A DNA stretch of 64,000 bases from Spirosoma sp. KUDC1026 (GTDB taxonomy: Bacteria > Bacteroidota > Bacteroidia > Cytophagales > Spirosomataceae), in assembly GCF_013375035.1 (NCBI RefSeq), contig NZ_CP056032.1:3390001-3454000 (forward strand), given 5' to 3'. A program made the translations under genes and the position numbers. Shown here one piece after another: positions 1 to 8,945 of the stretch (positions within the stretch are counted from its first letter, which is position 1; each line of letters opens with the position of its first letter). The notes under the pieces are model-generated. The model made no database searches and was not told where the DNA came from. It was given only the letters and a program-made list of their open reading frames with translations.

Positions 1-353
1 GTCGCCTGCTGGGTCTGTTCGGGATATACATTTTCCTAGCCGTGATTGGTGCTTACTGCGACGTAGCCGCCCTGCTGCATGACGGTCAGCTGGCCATCGT
101 GTTATTTGGTATTATTCTGGTGCTGGTACTGACTCATGCCCTGATCCTGTTCGGTATAGGGGCGTTGCTGCGGCAGGACTGGGACGTGCTGAGTATTGTT
201 TCTCAGGCGAACGTTGGGGGGGCGACCTCCGCGCTGGCGTTGGCCCGCAGTCTGAACCGGGCCGATCTACAACTGCCCGCCGTGCTGGTTGGAACGTTGG
301 GCAATGCCATCGGCACGTACCTGGGTATCCTGGTCGCGGAGGTGCTGCGCTGA
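1..353 (+). CDS. DUF819 family membrane protein, C-terminal part
   Basis: The reading frame is open from base 3, so the gene enters from outside the window; a GTG at 42 is only an internal codon. The remaining 117 residues form about three hydrophobic segments. The segment reading QANVGGATSALALARS, followed by a PAVLVGTLGNAIGTYLG stretch, matches the conserved C-terminal end of DUF819 (YjcL-like) inner-membrane proteins, whose substrate is not established. It ends at a TGA directly before a long palindrome that probably terminates transcription of this gene and of the converging gene. Family call is good; function is unknown. Confidence 0.75.
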   Translation, partial: RLLGLFGIYIFLAVIGAYCDVAALLHDGQLAIVLFGIILVLVLTHALILFGIGALLRQDWDVLSIVSQANVGGATSALALARSLNRADLQLPAVLVGTLGNAIGTYLGILVAEVLR

Positions 354-395
354 AATAAGAAAGCCGAAAACTGGCCAGTTTTCGGCTTTCTTATT
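354..395. terminator. 42-bp perfect palindrome, bidirectional terminator
   Basis: Two 21-base arms are exact reverse complements with no spacer. The arms end in A-rich and T-rich tracts on both strands. It lies between two converging genes, two bases after one stop and 13 bases from the other, so it can serve as a rho-independent terminator in both directions. Confidence 0.85.
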
Positions 396-408
396 AAACA
401 AATCTAAA

Positions 409-2004
409 CTACTGCGCCACGACAATGACCGGTGCTACCTGCTCTGGACTATTCTCCGGATCAGCTTTGCGCTCGGCCGCTTTGCGGGCCATTTTCTTAA
501 CTTTTACGTCGTATAGGTCCGTCCGACGGTCTTTGAGCACCTGAACGGAACCCTGCTCGTGCAGTTCTTTCAACAGGCTTAGGTCCACGTCAGCGATCAG
601 TACCATTTCGGTGTTGGTTGTTGCTTCGGCCTTGACGGCGTTGGTCGGAAACTGGAAATCGGAGGGGGTAAACACCGCCGACTGCGCGTAGTTAATGTCC
701 ATGTTCTGCACGCGGGGCAGGTTGCCTACGCAGCCTGAAATCGCTACGTAACACTCGTTCTCGATGGCCCGCGCCTGGGCGCAGTGCCGGACCCGCGAGT
801 AACCGTTCTGCGTATCCGTCAGGAACGGCACGAACAGAATCTGCATGCCCTGCTGCGCCAGAATCCGGCCCAGCTCGGGGAATTCGACGTCGTAGCAGAT
901 CACCATGCCGACCTTACCGCAATCGGTGTCGAACGCCCGGATTTCGTTGCCGCCCACCATACCGTAGTGTTTTACTTCGTTCGGGGTGATGTGAATCTTA
1001 CGGTACTCTTCCCACGATCCATCCCGGCGGCAGAGGTAGGCTACGTTATAGAGCTTCCCGTCCTCATCAACGAGCGGCATCGAGCCCCCCACGATGTTGA
1101 CATTGTAGGAAATAGCCAGTTCACAGAGTTTTTCGCGCACCGGTTCGGTATAGTCGGCCAGTTTTCGAATGGCGACCGGCTCCGGTAGATCATTGAAATC
1201 GGCCATGAGGGGCGTATTGAAAAACTCGGGCAGCACCATGAAATCGGCCCGGTAGTCGCTCACGGCGTTGACATAGAACTCGACCTGTTCCAGAAACGCG
1301 GTTAAGTTCTTGAACAGCCGCATCTGCCACTGAATCACGCCAATCCGGATAATGGAATCGGTGTGCGGCTTCTTATCTTTTTCGTCGACGTAGTAGATAT
1401 TGATCCACTCCAGCAGAGTGGCGTATTCTTTCGACTCCGTATCGCCGGGCAGATAACCCCGCAGGACTTTCCGAACGTGGAAATCGTTGGAAAGCTGAAA
1501 CGTCAGTGTTGGATCGTAAATCTCTTTTTGTTTCACCTTCGCGATGTACTCGCGAGGGGTCAGCTCATCGGCGTATTTGCTATAGTTCGGTATGCGGCCT
1601 CCTGCCAGAATACCCTTCAGGTTTAGCTGCTCACATACCTCTTTCCGGGCGTCGTACAGCCGCCGTCCCAAACGCAGGTCGCGGTACTCCGGGTGAACGA
1701 ACACTTCGATGCCGTACATGTAATCGCCGTCATCGCTATGGGTCTTGAAGGTATAGTTGCCAGTAATCTGGGCATATGTATGGTTATCGCCAAAGTCGCT
1801 GTATTTAACCCGGATGGCCAGCGCACAGGCTACCACTTTACCGTCTACCTCCACGCAGAACTGGCCTTCGGGGAAAATATTGAGCAGTTTAACGATGTTG
1901 CTCTTCTGCCAATAGTCACCGCCAATGCCGCTATACACTTCAATCATGGCCTCTTTGAGGTCATGGTAATCTTCCTTCTGTAAAGGTCTGGTCTGTATAT
2001 GCAT
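409..2004 (-). CDS. GNAT acetyltransferase / carbon-nitrogen hydrolase fusion protein
   Basis: A 531-residue two-domain protein. Residues about 1-190 are a GNAT N-acetyltransferase fold; an acetyl-CoA loop is visible near 110-118 (RLGRRLYDARK). Residues about 218-500 are a nitrilase-superfamily amidohydrolase. The catalytic triad is complete: Glu260 in VLPEFF, Lys336 in YRKIH and Cys370 in MVICYDVEFPE. This fusion is a known bacterial family, but its substrate is not settled; the nitrilase half probably cleaves a C-N amide bond and the GNAT half may modify the same or a linked amine. The C-terminal 30 residues are Ala/Glu/Val-rich and probably disordered. The domain call is firm, the substrate unknown. 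Confidence 0.9.
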   Translation of the reverse strand: MHIQTRPLQKEDYHDLKEAMIEVYSGIGGDYWQKSNIVKLLNIFPEGQFCVEVDGKVVACALAIRVKYSDFGDNHTYAQITGNYTFKTHSDDGDYMYGIEVFVHPEYRDLRLGRRLYDARKEVCEQLNLKGILAGGRIPNYSKYADELTPREYIAKVKQKEIYDPTLTFQLSNDFHVRKVLRGYLPGDTESKEYATLLEWINIYYVDEKDKKPHTDSIIRIGVIQWQMRLFKNLTAFLEQVEFYVNAVSDYRADFMVLPEFFNTPLMADFNDLPEPVAIRKLADYTEPVREKLCELAISYNVNIVGGSMPLVDEDGKLYNVAYLCRRDGSWEEYRKIHITPNEVKHYGMVGGNEIRAFDTDCGKVGMVICYDVEFPELGRILAQQGMQILFVPFLTDTQNGYSRVRHCAQARAIENECYVAISGCVGNLPRVQNMDINYAQSAVFTPSDFQFPTNAVKAEATTNTEMVLIADVDLSLLKELHEQGSVQVLKDRRTDLYDVKVKKMARKAAERKADPENSPEQVAPVIVVAQ

Positions 2005-2007
2005 ACG

Positions 2008-2091
2008 TTAGTTCTTTGCTTTTCGCTGCTGGTTGTAATAGACAAAAAGAAACGCGGCTCCTGTTCCTGTAAAGGCAATCAGGCCGCTCAT
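2008..2091 (-). CDS. possible 27-residue single-span membrane peptide
   Basis: Between the aldolase and the GNAT/nitrilase genes, on the same strand, an ATG frame encodes MSGLIAFTGTGAAFLFVYYN followed by a basic tail QQRKAKN. That is a hydrophobic helix with a positive C-terminus. It ends 3 bases before the start of the fusion gene. There is no clear ribosome-binding site, and the frame is short enough to be chance. It is listed because the composition and position fit a genuine small membrane peptide. Confidence 0.2.
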   Translation of the reverse strand: MSGLIAFTGTGAAFLFVYYNQQRKAKN

Positions 2092-2169
2092 GGCAATTTC
2101 CGGAATACAAACGAAAAACCTGGGGCCAGATAAGCGGAAGAGCCGGCTTGTGGTTGCGTGATTCCATCG

Positions 2170-3186
2170 CTAGGAAATGAGCAACGTAGCAAGCTGGTCG
2201 ACATGCTCATCGGTCAGGTCCAGGTGCGTCACAAAACGGACCTGGTGTTTGCCAAACGCGACACCGCGGATGCCCATCGTTTCCAGTTTACTAACATAAT
2301 CCGTTGCCAGGATGGTTTCGGGAAGCTGGAAAATGACAATGTTGGTGTCGATGGGCAGGATCGATTCGACCTCGGGAACCTGCTCCAGGATCTGACCAAT
2401 CTTACGGGCCCGGGCATGATCAATTTTCAGTCGGTCGACATGATGGTCCAGCGCGTAAATACCGGCAGCGGCCAGGAATCCCGCCTGCCGCCAGCCTCCA
2501 CCCATAAGTTTGCGGAACCGGCGTGCCTGCCGAATAAAATCAGCGGAGCCTAGCAGCAGCGATCCAACCGGGCAGCCCAACCCTTTGGAGAGGCAGATGC
2601 TGATGGAATGAAAGAGCTGCCCGTACGCTTCGGTCGGTTCACCCGTTTCGACCAGGGCGTTGAACAGGCGGGCGCCGTCGAGATGCAGGATCAGGCCGTG
2701 TTCGTCGCACACCTGTCGGATAGCCGCAATCTCGGGAACGGTGTAATAGCAGCCGCCCCCTTTGTTAACCGTGTTCTCGATAACCACTAACCGCGACAGG
2801 GGTTTGTGCGGATCCGTAGGATTGTAAATGTATTCCCGGATCAGGTCCGGTCTTAACTTTCCCCGCTCCCCTTTGGGCAGACTGACCGAGGCCAGGGCAT
2901 TCACCGAAATGCCACCGCCTTCGTACTGATAAACGTGGGAGAGATAGTCGCAGATCACGTCGTCGCCGGGGCGGCAGTGGGTCCGGATGGCGAGCTGATT
3001 GGTCATCGTGCCCGACGCGCAGAACAGGGCGGCCTCCATGCCAAACAGGGCGGCTGCTTTGGCTTCGAGGGCGTTAACGGTCGGGTCGTCGCCCAGTACA
3101 TCGTCCCCTAGTTCGGCGGAGAACATAGCCTCGCGCATGGCGGGCGTGGGTTGCGTTACGGTATCGCTGCGTAAGTCGATTAACAT
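2170..3186 (-). CDS. ltaE: low-specificity L-threonine aldolase
   Basis: A 338-residue PLP enzyme of the beta-eliminating lyase/threonine aldolase family, normal length. It cleaves L-threonine or allo-threonine to glycine and acetaldehyde in the cytoplasm. The N-terminus [20 protein letters not shown] is the family signature. Lys201 (CLSKGLG) is the expected PLP lysine, Asp170 in LHLDGARL contacts the pyridine nitrogen, and His84 lies in the [13 protein letters not shown] segment. It stands alone, 165 bases upstream of the GNAT/nitrilase gene on the same strand. Whether it prefers L-allo-threonine cannot be told from the sequence. Confidence 0.93.
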   Translation of the reverse strand: MLIDLRSDTVTQPTPAMREAMFSAELGDDVLGDDPTVNALEAKAAALFGMEAALFCASGTMTNQLAIRTHCRPGDDVICDYLSHVYQYEGGGISVNALASVSLPKGERGKLRPDLIREYIYNPTDPHKPLSRLVVIENTVNKGGGCYYTVPEIAAIRQVCDEHGLILHLDGARLFNALVETGEPTEAYGQLFHSISICLSKGLGCPVGSLLLGSADFIRQARRFRKLMGGGWRQAGFLAAAGIYALDHHVDRLKIDHARARKIGQILEQVPEVESILPIDTNIVIFQLPETILATDYVSKLETMGIRGVAFGKHQVRFVTHLDLTDEHVDQLATLLIS

Positions 3187-3440
3187 GTGTTGTGTGGCAG
3201 AACAGGTCCGCCTATGTCATGAGGTTGTATCAGCAGGCAAGTTAACAACGGGCGGGGGCTTCCGGGCGATTGTCGCTCACTTTGTGGCGTTTTATGAGCC
3301 GGTGGCTAGTCTGCGAAAGCGGCTGAACTTGCTTTTCGCCACGTCTCCCGTAATTTTGGCCAACCTTCCCGGCCCGAATCGGGTTCATTTTGGTAACTGT
3401 TAAGTACGCTCATCGTTCGTTCCTATATTTAGCCTAGGTC

Positions 3441-4567
3441 ATGCTCGCTCACAAAACCCCCTGGATCGTTTTACTTATCGGCTGGATCGCCGGAGCAACC
3501 TGGTGGCACGTCTGCAAGATCAAACAACTCTGCGCCGATGCTGAAGAACCTGCTGCGGTAGTCGGGACGATGCCAGCCGAGTCGATCCGAATTCCACCCC
3601 TGCTTATCAGCGACGGTGCGCGCTTTCAACTTGACCTGCCGGGTAATTTCAGCTTTGCCCAGTCGGAGGCCAACGCCAGCATGAACACGCTGATGGGATC
3701 GCTCGATTCGCTGACAACGTACCTGAAAGCCAACCCAGGCCGTACACTGACCATTACGGGGTATTATTTGACGGAAGAAAAAAATACGACGCCCCTGGCA
3801 AATCTGGGCCTGGCCAGGGCGGAAGCGATCAGGCAGTATCTGATTCAGCAGGGAGTTGCGCCCAAAGTGCTGACAACCAAGGGTCTGGTAGCCGACGAAT
3901 CGCAGCCGGGGATTATTACCGTAACGCCCAGGAGCGACTCCCTCTATGGGGGCTGGCCTTTGCGTTTGGCGGCAGCGAACCTACCACAAACACAACTGCG
4001 TCCACCGATACGGTACTGACTGACCTGACTGTCGAGGAGAACAGCGTCGCAGAGAAAACTGTCGCAGAGAAAACTGTCGCAGAGAACGCTGTCGCGGAGA
4101 AGCCGGAGAAAACAACTGAGAAAAAAGAAAAGCTAAAAGCAGAGTCGGCCTCCGTTAAGGAAAAACCCGTTACCGGTCCTATTCCCAAAACCGAAGAAGG
4201 ACTGGCTGCCGCGGAGAAATACACCTCAGTGTTTACGCCGATCAGTCTTTATTTTCCACTAAACGAGGCCAACTACATCAACACGGGCGAAACAAAGAAA
4301 TTCTTCAAAGAAGCGTCGGGATACCTGAGAAAACACAAAAACAGGAAACTGTTGGTAACCGGGTATACCGACAACGCTGGCCCCAGCGATGTTAATCAGC
4401 GCCTGTCCCGCGAACGGGCCAATAGCGTAAAGCAGAAATTACGCAAATCTGGCATCCGGACCGATCAGATTACAGTAGTTGCCAAGGGGGAGAAAGATCC
4501 CAAATATTCAAACGACACCCGCGAAGGCCGCAAGGCCAACCGGCGGGTATCGGTAGTCGTTCAATAG
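3441..4567 (+). pseudogene. OmpA-family protein with two OmpA-like domains, split by a frameshift
   Basis: Frame 1 (3441-4019) has an N-terminal membrane anchor (about residues 8-26) and an OmpA-like module around residues 55-165. It is cut off 22 codons after TATGGG at 3945 by TGA. A second frame is open through this point; from 3953 it reads LAFAFGGSEPTTN, a charged VAEKT-type repeat linker, and a complete OmpA C-terminal domain (4229-4567) with the peptidoglycan-binding motif NxxLSxxRAxxV. Inserting one base after the run of five Gs at 3948-3952 restores one protein of about 375 residues. So this is a one-base deletion, a sequencing slip, or less likely a recoding site. The intact protein would tether peptidoglycan in the periplasm. 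It heads the run of helix-hairpin-helix genes. Confidence 0.75.
4031..4105 (+). repeat. 15-bp tandem repeat encoding a VAEKT-like linker
   Basis: Five consecutive 15-base units of the type GTCGCAGAGAAAACT encode V-E/A-E-K/N-x five times in the frame of the second OmpA domain. Units 2 and 3 are identical; the outer ones have drifted. It is the flexible linker between the two OmpA-like domains and a likely site of length change. Confidence 0.85.
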
Positions 4568-4591
4568 AAAGTCGTTTAATACGTAGCCAGT

Positions 4592-5083
4592 ATGTTTGAT
4601 TTAAACCCGCTCAATTTGACTGACGCACCCATGCAGCATTTCGCCATGCTGGTGGTGGCGATGATACTGGGCTTTATTATTGGACTCATTTCGCAGCGCC
4701 AGACCATTCGGCAGCTTGAAGCAGAACATGACCGGGTGGAGGCAGACTTAATCGACTGGCAGAATCGGCCGGTGCGGTTGGTTAACACGTCGGACGACGA
4801 AGAAACCAATACGCTGAACCGGATTGCAGTACGGGCTCAGGCGCTGAACTTCGACCGGATTGGCCGGGCCACGCCCACTGAAGCCGATGACCTGAAAAAA
4901 ATTTCAGGCGTGGGTCCGTTCCTGGAAAAGAAGCTGAACACCATTGGTATCTACACCTTTGCGCAGATCGCCCGGTTTAGTCCGGAAGACGAAGATCTGG
5001 TGAACGATATCATCGAGTATTTTCCCGGTCGGATCGTCCGTGACCGCTGGGTAAGCCAGGCAACCGAACTGACCAAAAAATAA
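4592..5083 (+). CDS. membrane-anchored helix-hairpin-helix protein
   Basis: 163 residues. One transmembrane helix (about 16-34) is followed by a short charged, probably helical stretch (about 36-55) and a C-terminal helix-hairpin-helix domain (about 85-160) with the core DDLKKISGVGPFLEKKLNTI and a closing EYFPGRIVRDRW. This domain type also occurs at the C-terminus of some ribosomal L21 and NADH dehydrogenase E proteins in Bacteroidota; its ligand is not established. The start is supported by the parallel N-terminus of the next gene (DPLNPT against LNPLNLT). It follows the OmpA gene by 24 bases and precedes its paralogue by 34 bases, so the three are probably one operon. Confidence 0.8.
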   Translation: MFDLNPLNLTDAPMQHFAMLVVAMILGFIIGLISQRQTIRQLEAEHDRVEADLIDWQNRPVRLVNTSDDEETNTLNRIAVRAQALNFDRIGRATPTEADDLKKISGVGPFLEKKLNTIGIYTFAQIARFSPEDEDLVNDIIEYFPGRIVRDRWVSQATELTKK

Positions 5084-5117
5084 ATTCTACAACGCACTCA
5101 TCTCAACCCGCCCGATT

Positions 5118-5819
5118 ATGACGCCTATGGACCCGCTCAATCCCACCACGGCAATTCTGGAAATGGTCCTGTTGCTGGCGCTGGCCGCGCTGATCGGCTG
5201 GCTCCTGGGACGGTGGCTGTTTTCGGGACGTGTGCGGTCACTACGTACCGCCATTGCCCGCAAAAAACAAGAATTGGCGGAGTTTCGTCAGGGAAATACG
5301 GCCGCGGGGATCATTGCCGGATCGGGAGCGTCGGTAATGATCCCTGAAACAAGCGCTACGTTCGTACCCGCCGATCCGCTGCAGCCCGCGCTGAGCCACT
5401 CCGATACACCAGCCATGATTGATGCCGATGAGCCTGTAGTCGTCGGGGAGCCGCCGATTGGCGCTCCGGCATCTCCGGTTTCGCCCATTACCCGGCCTGA
5501 TGTTCCGGGCGAAACTTCGGAAATGATCGTACTGGATCGAATCGAAGCCCGCGCCGATGAACTGAACTTCGACCGGATTGGCCGGGCCGCGCCCACCGAT
5601 GCCGATGACCTGAAAGACATTGTTGGGGTTGGCCCCTTCCTGGAACGGAAATTACATCGGCTGGGCATTTACACGTTCCGGCAGGTGGCCAGCTTCACCA
5701 AAGAGGATGCCCGGCAAATCAACGAGATTATCGAGTTCTTCCCCGGCCGTATTGAAGGCGACAAATGGGTAGAGCAGGCAAAACAACTCCACGACCACAA
5801 ATACGGGTCTAGTTTGTGA
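5118..5819 (+). CDS. membrane-anchored helix-hairpin-helix protein, paralogue
   Basis: 233 residues with the same plan as the preceding gene: an N-terminal transmembrane helix (about 13-34), a basic segment, then a longer linker rich in Pro, Ala and Val (about 60-140) and a C-terminal helix-hairpin-helix domain (about 150-230). The two C-terminal domains are nearly superimposable: both contain ELNFDRIGRA or ALNFDRIGRA, DDLK, GVGPFLE and FPGRI. This is a tandem duplication in which the linker has grown. Function is unknown; partnership at the inner membrane with the OmpA-family protein is an inference from the shared operon. Confidence 0.8.
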   Translation: MTPMDPLNPTTAILEMVLLLALAALIGWLLGRWLFSGRVRSLRTAIARKKQELAEFRQGNTAAGIIAGSGASVMIPETSATFVPADPLQPALSHSDTPAMIDADEPVVVGEPPIGAPASPVSPITRPDVPGETSEMIVLDRIEARADELNFDRIGRAAPTDADDLKDIVGVGPFLERKLHRLGIYTFRQVASFTKEDARQINEIIEFFPGRIEGDKWVEQAKQLHDHKYGSSL

Positions 5820-5839
5820 TTGTTCTGTTATACTATTCT

Positions 5840-5962
5840 TTTTTCTGTCATCCCGACGCAGCCGGGCGGCCGGTGCCGAGGGACCTTCGGCAGTTGGTAT
5901 TTTTTCTGTTACCGAAGATCCCTCGGCACCGGCCGCCCGGCTGCGTCGGGATGACAGAAAAA
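5840..5962. repeat. REP-like palindrome, family A copy 1
   Basis: Two 44-base arms (5840-5883 and 5919-5962) are perfect inverted copies around a 35-base centre. The outer part reads TTTTTCTGTCATCCCGACG, which is shared in kind with two other intergenic palindromes at 27800 and 30477. It sits between converging genes and can also act as a transcription terminator. Confidence 0.9.
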
Positions 5963-6010
5963 TGCGCATATGAGCCTAATAATCAAGAGGTAATATTCTT
6001 ACTTGTTATT

Positions 6011-6766
6011 CTACCGTGCTTTAGCCCGGCTTGGTGTGCTGCTGAGCGTCATCTGGCCACCCGACCGATAAAACGTGCACATATCGCTGAGCACACATTC
6101 CTGGCATTTAGGGTAATACCAGGTGCAGATCCGTTGCCCATGCCAGTAGAAGTGCTTGTGAAAGTTGAACAGCGCGAGCGGGTCGGCGGGGAGGTATGAC
6201 AAAAGCAGGCCGTGTGCTTTTTCGGCGCTTACTTTCGGGCCAATCAGCCCCAGCCGCTGCGTAACGCGGTGCACGTGCGTATCGACCGGCAGAACGGGCT
6301 TCTGAAAATTAAACAGCAGGAGTAACGTTGCCGTTTTGAGCCCAATACCCGGTAGATTCGTCAGCCACTTCATCGCATCCTCGGTAGAGAGATCGCGTAA
6401 AAAATCGATATTGGCGGCACCGGTCTCCTGAAACAGATGCGTGAGCAGGTTCTGAATGTAGGGCGCTTTAACCTCGGGGTAGTTAGCCGTTTTGATCGCG
6501 TCGATCAGATCGGGTAGGGGAGCATCACGGACCTGCTCCCAGATCGGAAACCGCTCCCGCATAGTACGATACGCCGTTACCTCATTGGCGTGAGTCGTCC
6601 GGTGCGACAGAATGGTTCCAATTAACTCGTGCATGGGATCAGCCCGGCCGTAGACATCCTGAATACCGTAAAGCGCATTGAGTCGTTCGTGGGCTTCCAG
6701 GGTTTTGGCGGCCGGGTCCTGGCTGGCAGCCAGATCAGTCCAAGGGTCAGGGGGGAGTGTCATCAA
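6011..6766 (-). CDS. nth: endonuclease III-like DNA glycosylase/AP lyase
   Basis: 251 residues, HhH-GPD superfamily. The helix-hairpin-helix LPGIGLKTA carries the catalytic Lys144, and Asp162 (PVDTHVHR) lies 18 residues later, the same spacing as Lys120/Asp138 of E. coli Nth. The C-terminal [4Fe-4S] loop is complete: Cys214, 221, 224 and 230 with C-x6-C-x2-C-x5-C spacing. It removes oxidised pyrimidines and nicks the abasic site. The sequence differs enough from classical Nth (SHRTTHANE in place of SAQTTD) that it may belong to a side branch with its own specificity. The last 20 residues are a non-conserved tail. Confidence 0.85.
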   Translation of the reverse strand: MMTLPPDPWTDLAASQDPAAKTLEAHERLNALYGIQDVYGRADPMHELIGTILSHRTTHANEVTAYRTMRERFPIWEQVRDAPLPDLIDAIKTANYPEVKAPYIQNLLTHLFQETGAANIDFLRDLSTEDAMKWLTNLPGIGLKTATLLLLFNFQKPVLPVDTHVHRVTQRLGLIGPKVSAEKAHGLLLSYLPADPLALFNFHKHFYWHGQRICTWYYPKCQECVLSDMCTFYRSGGQMTLSSTPSRAKAR

Positions 6767-6849
6767 TCAGAAACGTTAAGCGTTTCTGGGAAACCCAGCT
6801 TCCCGAAGAATGTTAACCAATACCCGGAAATGTGTCGCTGGTTATCTCA

Positions 6850-7776
6850 TTATTGCATTGATAAGCGAAAGGCGGCTGGTGTCAGGCCCGTCTTGTTTTT
6901 GAACAACCGGGTGAAATATTGGGGGTACTCGAAGCCCAGTTGGTAGGCGGTTTCGTTGATCGACAGTGAGGTAGTAAGCAATAAGTGCTTGGCCTTGTCG
7001 ATCAGTGCCTGGTGAATGTGTTGCTGCGTGTTCTGGCCAGTCAGGGTACGTAACATATCACTCAAATAAGCTGGCGATACGTTCAAAGCATCGGCAAAAT
7101 GCTGCACGGTGGGCAGTGGGTGCTCGGTTGCATCCGACGACTGCGCAAAATAGGCAGCCAGCGATTGCTCAAACCGGCTTAACAGATCGTGCTCCGCCGT
7201 GCGCCGGGTCAGAAACTGGCGGTGATAGAACCGGTCGGCGTAGGTCAGCAGTACGTCAAGCTGAGAAACCAATACGTCCTGACTAAAGGCATCGACGGGC
7301 TGGTTGATCTCTTCCCGCAGGTTGGCCACCAGACTGTTCAGCACGGCTTCCTCCCGCGCCGAAACGTGCAACGCTTCGCTAGTGCGGTATGAAAAAAAGC
7401 CGTAACTCAGAATCCGCTCCCGTAAAGGATGCTTCAGCAGCAGGTCGGGATGAATAACCAGCATCCAGCCCTCCATGGCCGAAACGTCCATATCGGGCGA
7501 TGCCCAGCAGAGCTGCCTTGGCGCGATGAACGACATAACGCCCTCGCTGAAATCATACGTCTGATGGCCGTACTGTAGCTGCCCGCCTTTTATGTTTTTC
7601 TTTAGCGAGACCAGGTACATTTCCTGCATGACCGGCGTTGTGGCCCGTTCCCAGTTGCGCGACTGCGAGAGGTCGATCAGCGTCAGCAGTGGGTGGGCTG
7701 GAGCGGGTAGACCGTAAAACCGGGTGTAGTCCGATACGGTATGCAAAACGGGTAAATCGCGGGCGGAGGGTTTCAT
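6850..7776 (-). CDS. AraC family transcriptional regulator
   Basis: 308 residues. An N-terminal cupin-like sensing region (about 25-190) precedes a C-terminal AraC/XylS double helix-turn-helix (about 210-305), ending in INETAYQLGFEYPQYFTRLFKNKTGLTPAAF, here split only for description. It lies directly downstream of an aldo/keto reductase gene on the same strand, separated by a hairpin, and probably controls one of the neighbouring reductases. It resembles the regulator at 26837 (both have a KGGQLQYG or CGDLVYG segment and FYxRQFxTR), which also sits beside an aldo/keto reductase. Confidence 0.88.
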   Translation of the reverse strand: MKPSARDLPVLHTVSDYTRFYGLPAPAHPLLTLIDLSQSRNWERATTPVMQEMYLVSLKKNIKGGQLQYGHQTYDFSEGVMSFIAPRQLCWASPDMDVSAMEGWMLVIHPDLLLKHPLRERILSYGFFSYRTSEALHVSAREEAVLNSLVANLREEINQPVDAFSQDVLVSQLDVLLTYADRFYHRQFLTRRTAEHDLLSRFEQSLAAYFAQSSDATEHPLPTVQHFADALNVSPAYLSDMLRTLTGQNTQQHIHQALIDKAKHLLLTTSLSINETAYQLGFEYPQYFTRLFKNKTGLTPAAFRLSMQ

Positions 7777-7810
7777 GTCTGTTGAAAGAAGGTTATGAAT
7801 ATAACGTTAA

Positions 7811-7853
7811 ACCATGAGCAGTCTAGCCGTTACGACTAAACTGCTCATATGGT
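7811..7853 (-). terminator. hairpin terminator after aldo/keto reductase
   Basis: Inverted arms ATGAGCAGT (7814-7822) and ACTGCTCAT (7840-7848), extended by partial outer pairing, lie between the stop of the aldo/keto reductase and the start of the AraC gene. They separate the two transcription units on the minus strand. Confidence 0.6.
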
Positions 7854-7855
7854 TT

Positions 7856-8851
7856 TTAAAATCCTTCGGGATAAGCCGCGCCTACTGCACTACCAACGGG
7901 AAGAATGGCTTCCAGTTCGGTTCGTTCGTCGGCGCTCAACGTAATACGGGCAGCCGCTACGTTCGCTTCCAGGTATTTGCGACGTTTGGTGCCGGGGATG
8001 GCAACAACGTCCTGCGCCAAAACCCACGCGAGGGCCAGCTGAGCCGCGGAAACCCCTTTCGTATCGGCTAACGCTTGTAACTTCTCTACAAGTGCCAGGT
8101 TCTTGTAGAAATTTTCACCCTGGTAGCGTGGGAAGAATCGGCGTGAATCGTCCGGCTCGAAATCGTCCGGTGTTTTGATCTCGCCCGACAGAAAACCCCG
8201 TCCCAGTGGTGAGTACCCCACGAAACCGATGCCCAGGTCGCGGGTTGCCTGCAAAACGCCCGTTTCTTCTACGCCCCGGTCGAAGAGTGAATACTCGGTT
8301 TGCAGCGCTGTAATCGGGTGAATGGCGTGCGCCCGGCGCAATACGTCGGCCGACACTTCGGACAGGCCGATGTACCGGACCTTGCCTTCCTCCACGAAGC
8401 GGCTCATTGCACCGACCGAGTCTTCAATCGGTACGGTCGGGTCCATCCGGTGTAAGTAATACAGATCGATGTAGTCGGTATTTAGATTCCGCAGTGAGCG
8501 TTCGATCGACTTGCGGGCGTAATCCGGGTGGCCATTCAATTTACCCGTAAAGGTCTCGTTGTCGTCTACTTCAAACCCGAACTTGGTTGCCAGAATCACC
8601 TGATCGCGTTTACCCGCAATGGCTTTGCCCACCAGCCGTTCGTTTTTCATGGGCCCATAAAGGTCAGCGGTATCCAGCAGGTTGATACCTAATTCTAAAG
8701 CCCGATGAATAGTCGCCAGACTTTCGGTTTCGTCGGCTTCGCCGTACACCGACATACCATTGACTCCGCCCGTCATGCCCATGCATCCCAGTCCTTCGAT
8801 GGGTACCTCCAGCCCCTGACTACCCAGGGCTACTCGTTTGATCGTGTTCAT
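7856..8851 (-). CDS. aldo/keto reductase
   Basis: 331 residues, full length for the AKR13-like/YakC type. NADPH-dependent reduction of an aldehyde or ketone in the cytoplasm; the substrate is unknown. The catalytic tetrad is Asp60, Tyr65 (LLDTADLYGPMKNE), Lys90 (LATKFGFE) and His134 (YYLHRMD). The NADP-binding end is IPGTKRRKYLEAN. It is close in type to the reductase at 25584. Upstream on the same strand is a second reductase of another subgroup, 94 bases away, so co-transcription is possible. Confidence 0.92.
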   Translation of the reverse strand: MNTIKRVALGSQGLEVPIEGLGCMGMTGGVNGMSVYGEADETESLATIHRALELGINLLDTADLYGPMKNERLVGKAIAGKRDQVILATKFGFEVDDNETFTGKLNGHPDYARKSIERSLRNLNTDYIDLYYLHRMDPTVPIEDSVGAMSRFVEEGKVRYIGLSEVSADVLRRAHAIHPITALQTEYSLFDRGVEETGVLQATRDLGIGFVGYSPLGRGFLSGEIKTPDDFEPDDSRRFFPRYQGENFYKNLALVEKLQALADTKGVSAAQLALAWVLAQDVVAIPGTKRRKYLEANVAAARITLSADERTELEAILPVGSAVGAAYPEGF

Positions 8852-8945
8852 ACGTTGTTAAGAATTAATAATCTTCAGAACAAAGGTCGTAACACGGTCA
8901 GCGGGCAGGATTATACAAACCGACGGTTCTGCAATACAAAACGAA

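Noticed and set aside
1961..2167. 68-codon minus-strand frame upstream of the GNAT/nitrilase gene
   Set aside because: It overlaps the true start, and its translation is basic and unlike a folded protein.
3945..3955. Programmed -1 frameshift in the OmpA-family gene
   Set aside because: The codons GGG GGC do not re-pair well after a -1 slip and no stimulatory stem is seen just downstream, so mutation or a sequencing slip is simpler.
5840..5962. CRISPR-like or tRNA-like structure
   Set aside because: It is one perfect palindrome, not regularly spaced repeats, and lacks any cloverleaf.
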